Origin: Dyadobacter sp. CY323
GTDB taxonomy: Bacteria > Bacteroidota > Bacteroidia > Cytophagales > Spirosomataceae
Length of the DNA: 64,000 bases
Assembly: GCF_021390245.1 (NCBI RefSeq)
Contig: NZ_JAJUXH010000015.1
Span: 62,001 to 126,000 of the forward strand
Reading direction: 5' to 3'
Shown here: positions 60,096 to 64,000 of the stretch, in pieces
Layout: each line of letters begins with the position of its first letter
How positions within the stretch are numbered: position 1 is the first letter of the stretch
Made by a program: the position numbers and the translations under genes
Notes under the pieces: model-generated
The model's input: only the letters and a program-made list of their open reading frames with translations
Database searches by the model: none
What the model was told of the DNA's origin: nothing

Positions 60096-63092
60096 ATGGA
60101 AATCAATTCTATTCTTAGAGTTTTACTGGTCTGGTGGCTTTGTTTGTTTTTGACAGACCACGATGCCAAAGCACAGGCGCGAATTGTCCGCGGTAAAGTA
60201 ACGGATGGCAGAGATAATACTCCCCTGCCAGGAGTGACGGTTCGGGAGCAAGGTGGATCATCGGGTTCTTTAACGGATGTTGATGGAGGATATTCTATTC
60301 CTGTAGCGGGAGAAAATGCCGTTTTGGTATTTTCTTTTGTGGGTATGAATAAGAAGGAAGAGCCTGTCGGGAGCAGAACAACTATTGATGTAGCTCTTAC
60401 AGCGGACGACAGGTCCCTGGACGAACTCGTGGTCATAGGTTACGGGGTAGTAAAGAAAAGAGACTTAACCGGTTCGGTATCATCTGTAAAGGGCTCGGAT
60501 TTAACTGCTTACACTGTTCCTGACCCGATTATGGGATTGCAGGGCCGTACACCAGGCGTACAGATTTCGCAAAACACCGGAGCTCCTGATGGGGATTTTT
60601 CTGTTCGTATCCGGGGCATCAATTCGATTAAGGGCAACAATGCGCCGCTGTATGTTGTGGACGGTATCCCGTTTAGTAATTACACGGTAAATACGTATGA
60701 CATAGAATCCATTGAAATATTAAAAGATGCTTCTGCCACAGCAATTTATGGATCAAGAGGAGCAAATGGGGTCGTTATCATTACCACCAAAAGAGGCAAG
60801 TCCGGTAAAACGAATATTTCCTACAATTTCGATTACGGAATCCAGTCTCAGCTCAAAAAGCTTGATCTGATGAATGCCCAGGAATGGGGGAATTTTTATA
60901 ATGAATACCTGGTAAATTCAAATACCCTGGACCAACCTGCATTCACCGATGCGCAAATAGCCGCCATGGGCAAAGGGACCGACTGGCAAGACCTGATGCT
61001 TAATAACGCGCCTATCAGCAATCACAACCTTACATTTTCCGGGGGCGTTGATAAAATAAAATATCATATCAGCGGCTCTGCGATGATGCGGGACGGACTG
61101 ATTTCCAACAGTGCCTTCAATAAGTACAACGTTCGTTCAACTCTGGATTTCAATCCGAATAAATACCTGGATATGGCCGTGCAACTCGGATACTCGAAGG
61201 TAGACAGAATGAATCAGTCCGATAACGGCGGCGTGGGTGGTTCCTCGATGATCGCAGCCATTTATTCGGCCTCTCCGGCATTCACTCCGTATGATGAAAA
61301 AGGGGGTTATAAGGATCTGCGTTCCTGGTATTCCTGGTCTTCTCATGAGTTGAAAAACCCTCTGATCATGGCCAATGAGTCCAAGTACAGAACCAATTCC
61401 AACATCAGCAATTTAAACACATCTCTTAATTTCAAGCCATTCAACGGGCTTTCCATCAAGAGTTCGGTCGGAATTGAGAATTCAGATAGCAGATATGACG
61501 CATATACGACGTCCAGATTTATCTACCAAAACAACAGTGCATCGGTCAATCATTCGCGTTATACCAACTTTACCAATGAGAACATTATTAACTATAACCT
61601 TGATTTCAACAAGATTCATAGTTTTAATTTTATGGTAGGGCAAACTTACCAGCAATCTGTAAGTCAGAGCCTTGCCGCGTCCGGTAATACTTTTCTGTCG
61701 GACCTGCCCGCAACCAATGACCTGGCAACCGCGGCAATTATCAATACGCCATCCACTTCTTATTCCAAATGGGCATTAATGTCGTATCTGGGAAGGGTAA
61801 ATTATTCTTACAAAGGCAAATACCTGGCTACGGCCAGCGTGAGAACCGATGGTTCCAGCCGATATTCACCGGGACAGCAATGGGGTTATTTCCCTTCGGC
61901 GGCCTTGGCGTGGAGGGTATCTGAAGAATCGTTTATGACTTCGGTGCAGAAACTCTCAGACCTGAAAATACGTGCCAGCTTTGGTAAAACGGGTTCAACT
62001 GCCATTGACCCCTATTCTACCCAAAACCTTCTTTTCGCTGGAAAAGCAGCTACCGGGAATGGAAATTTTACTTACTACGCCCCGGGCTCTACTTACCCAG
62101 GTGCTTTGAAATGGGAGACAACCACGCAATTTGACCTGGGTTTTGACCTGGCCATGTTTAATAACAGACTAAACATCACCGGGGACTACTATTACAAGTA
62201 CACCACCGACCTGTTGAGTACGGTATTTCTGCCATCATCCTCCGGTTTCATCTCCTCGACCCAAAACATCGGACGTATGGACAACACCGGTGTGGAACTG
62301 GCGATCGAAGGAGTAGTGATCGACAAACCGGATTTTCAGTTTACTTCTTCCTTCAATATTTCGCATAATAAAAACAAGGTAGTTAAGCTCGCCGAAGGAG
62401 ATGATATCCTTGGTACTACCTATTCCAATTATGGGTCCGGGTCTATTACCATTATCCGGGAGGGAGAACCGTTAGGTGCATTTTACCTGTATAAGGATGC
62501 AGGATTAAACGAAACCGGACAGCTATCTTACGAAGATGTTAACGGTGATGGCCTGTACACGGATAAAGATGACCGCTACCTGGCAGGTTCGCCGTATCCA
62601 GATTTTATCTATGGGTTAACCCTTGATTTTAGGTACAAAAACTGGGCATTGAACGCCTTATTGCAGGGCAGCCAGGGGAACAAGGTGTTCAACCTCAGCG
62701 AAATGCGCAATTACAGTTACTCACAAGGAATGAATGTTGCGCGCAAGGTTTATTACGAAAGCTGGAGAGAAGGACAAGATAATTCCAATGCGAATTACCC
62801 TAAAATCGAAAGAGCGGGTACGCTTCGATATTCCGATCGGTTTCTGGAAAACGGATCCTATCTGCGCCTGAAAAATATCAGCTTGGCCTACCATATACCC
62901 ATTCCGCAGAGCCTTACCTGGATAAGAAGTGCCAGTGTATTCGTGAGCGCCCAAAACTACCTGACATTTACAAAATACACGGGATTGGATCCGGAGGTCA
63001 GCTCCAAAGGTGGCGATATAAACGGAGCCATAGATCATTTTACGTATCCCAACAGTAAAACATTCTCTTTCGGAGCCAAAATTCAATTTTGA
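60096..63092 (+). CDS. SusC/RagA-family TonB-linked outer membrane protein
   Basis: 998 residues. Signal peptide to about residue 27 (AKAQ). Carboxypeptidase-D-like domain at about 29-110 (VRGKVTDGRDNTPLPGVTV, VFSFVGMNKKEE). Signature LDELVVIGYGVVKKRDLTGS, plug (IMGLQGRTPGVQISQNTG, VRIRGINSIKGNNAPLYVVD, ATAIYGSRGANGVVIITTKR) and a full barrel ending SFGAKIQF. No STN domain, so it is not FecR-linked. It follows a kinase/response-regulator pair that probably controls it. SusD partner begins 18 bp downstream. Confidence 0.96.
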   Translation: MEINSILRVLLVWWLCLFLTDHDAKAQARIVRGKVTDGRDNTPLPGVTVREQGGSSGSLTDVDGGYSIPVAGENAVLVFSFVGMNKKEEPVGSRTTIDVALTADDRSLDELVVIGYGVVKKRDLTGSVSSVKGSDLTAYTVPDPIMGLQGRTPGVQISQNTGAPDGDFSVRIRGINSIKGNNAPLYVVDGIPFSNYTVNTYDIESIEILKDASATAIYGSRGANGVVIITTKRGKSGKTNISYNFDYGIQSQLKKLDLMNAQEWGNFYNEYLVNSNTLDQPAFTDAQIAAMGKGTDWQDLMLNNAPISNHNLTFSGGVDKIKYHISGSAMMRDGLISNSAFNKYNVRSTLDFNPNKYLDMAVQLGYSKVDRMNQSDNGGVGGSSMIAAIYSASPAFTPYDEKGGYKDLRSWYSWSSHELKNPLIMANESKYRTNSNISNLNTSLNFKPFNGLSIKSSVGIENSDSRYDAYTTSRFIYQNNSASVNHSRYTNFTNENIINYNLDFNKIHSFNFMVGQTYQQSVSQSLAASGNTFLSDLPATNDLATAAIINTPSTSYSKWALMSYLGRVNYSYKGKYLATASVRTDGSSRYSPGQQWGYFPSAALAWRVSEESFMTSVQKLSDLKIRASFGKTGSTAIDPYSTQNLLFAGKAATGNGNFTYYAPGSTYPGALKWETTTQFDLGFDLAMFNNRLNITGDYYYKYTTDLLSTVFLPSSSGFISSTQNIGRMDNTGVELAIEGVVIDKPDFQFTSSFNISHNKNKVVKLAEGDDILGTTYSNYGSGSITIIREGEPLGAFYLYKDAGLNETGQLSYEDVNGDGLYTDKDDRYLAGSPYPDFIYGLTLDFRYKNWALNALLQGSQGNKVFNLSEMRNYSYSQGMNVARKVYYESWREGQDNSNANYPKIERAGTLRYSDRFLENGSYLRLKNISLAYHIPIPQSLTWIRSASVFVSAQNYLTFTKYTGLDPEVSSKGGDINGAIDHFTYPNSKTFSFGAKIQF

Positions 63093-63110
63093 TTTAACCA
63101 TTATAACAAT

Positions 63111-64000
63111 ATGAAAAGTAACGTTTTCAAAATTTTAGTACTTGCCGCATTAGCCACCACTTTTACAGCATGCGAAGATCCTCTGAATGAGACTGACTTC
63201 ACGTATCTGCTGGCCAGTTCTACCTTTTACAATACGCCGCAGGAAGCAAATGCAGCAGTATTAGCTCCATTGGATATCATGAGAGGAGCTTATAATGCCA
63301 ATTGGTATGCTACATTAGAGATCAACACCGAGTACTGTTATCCAAAAGGCGTTTACTCCGGGTATAATTATACGGGTGTGATCAATGCCACGCATGACAC
63401 CCGCATTACCACCAACTGGACTTCCATTTACAGGGCCATCGCTTTCTGCAACACAGCAATTGGCCGGCTTCCGGAGGCCAGTGGAATGACCGAAGCAGAA
63501 ATTGTCCTTTACTTAGGTGAATTACGCTTTTTAAGAGCATTAAACTATTTCAATATTGTACGGCATTGGGGTAGTGTGCCATTAAGAACAGAAGCTAATT
63601 TAGGTGAATGGGATTTAGGAAAATCCTCCGCCAGTGAGATTTATTCATTCATTATCGAGGATTTAAAGTACGCGGTGGCCAATACTCCGACTACTCCCCG
63701 TATGATTGGAACGCCAGGTAAAAATGCAGCCAAAGCACTGCTTGCCGAAGTCTACATGTACACCGAGGATTATGCACAGGCAAAAGCGTTGGCAGGAGAG
63801 GTAATTGCCAGCAAATCCTACTCACTGGTGAACGTAGCCTCCCCGGGAGATTTTGACAAAGTGTTCGGTTATGATCTGGTTACGTCCACAGAGGAGGTTT
63901 TTTACATCAAGACATCACGTACCGACAATAAAACCTGGGATTACATATCCTTTACGGCCCATCCGCAATATGAAATGCAACCAGGCAAAAAAATGCTCAA
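63111..64000 (+). CDS. SusD/RagB-family outer membrane lipoprotein, N-terminal part (runs off the window)
   Basis: 296 residues are visible from the ATG at 63111. Lipoprotein signal MKSNVFKILVLAALATTFTA then Cys21. SusD N-terminal features: TFYNTPQEANAAVLAPLDIM, YRAIAFCNTAIGRLPEASGM, GELRFLRALNYFNIVRHWGS and helices typical of the TPR-like part (AAKALLAEVYMYTEDYAQAK). The C-terminal signature lies beyond the edge. Partner of the SusC at 60096-63092. Confidence 0.94.
   Translation, partial: MKSNVFKILVLAALATTFTACEDPLNETDFTYLLASSTFYNTPQEANAAVLAPLDIMRGAYNANWYATLEINTEYCYPKGVYSGYNYTGVINATHDTRITTNWTSIYRAIAFCNTAIGRLPEASGMTEAEIVLYLGELRFLRALNYFNIVRHWGSVPLRTEANLGEWDLGKSSASEIYSFIIEDLKYAVANTPTTPRMIGTPGKNAAKALLAEVYMYTEDYAQAKALAGEVIASKSYSLVNVASPGDFDKVFGYDLVTSTEEVFYIKTSRTDNKTWDYISFTAHPQYEMQPGKKML

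Overview
The window looks like chromosomal DNA of a glycan-degrading Bacteroidota, most likely a member of the Cytophagales such as Dyadobacter or a relative. The genus is inferred from protein style only. Direct support is the density of SusC/SusD outer-membrane pairs (a partial SusC at the left edge, three complete pairs inside, and a fourth pair cut at the right edge), FecR-type anti-sigma control, hybrid propeller sensors, T9SS C-terminal sorting domains and several TAnnTTTG promoter boxes. I see no rRNA, tRNA or CRISPR array.

Layout. 1-4804 (minus) is the edge of a polysaccharide utilisation locus: a partial SusC preceded by a hybrid two-component sensor. 4941-8681 is a divergent giant beta-helix protein with a T9SS signal. 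9006-11404 is an FtsX-like ABC permease broken by two frameshifts. 11687-21036 is an ECF sigma/FecR/SusC(STN)/SusD locus followed by two tandem paralogous secreted proteins of unknown function. 21453-36936 is one long co-directional cluster: sulfatase, two SusC/SusD pairs, a sulfatase fused to a PHP-type metallohydrolase, a sorbosone-dehydrogenase-like propeller lipoprotein and a cytochrome c lipoprotein. The simplest reading is uptake, desulfation and periplasmic oxidation of a sulfated glycan.

37001-49050 is accessory DNA: a PRISE-type reductase, gene fragments, a nucleotidyltransferase-HEPN fusion, a GntR-controlled ABC operon with a 24-bp perfect operator-like palindrome and an S41 peptidase, a HepT/MntA-type toxin-antitoxin pair, a HipB/HipA pair and a DUF1016-type PD-(D/E)XK nuclease. 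The noncoding DNA here is AT-rich. It holds a 40-bp perfect palindrome, and copies of a GGTACAAA-type repeat lie at 45372 and 49393-49453, suggesting a mobile or formerly mobile segment.

49563-64000 returns to core and glycan genes: mnmE, a dihaem cytochrome c, a second giant T9SS beta-helix protein divergent from a propeller histidine kinase with its LuxR-type response regulator, then another SusC and the start of its SusD partner. The arrangement 'beta-helix T9SS protein divergent from a propeller sensor' therefore occurs twice in 64 kb.
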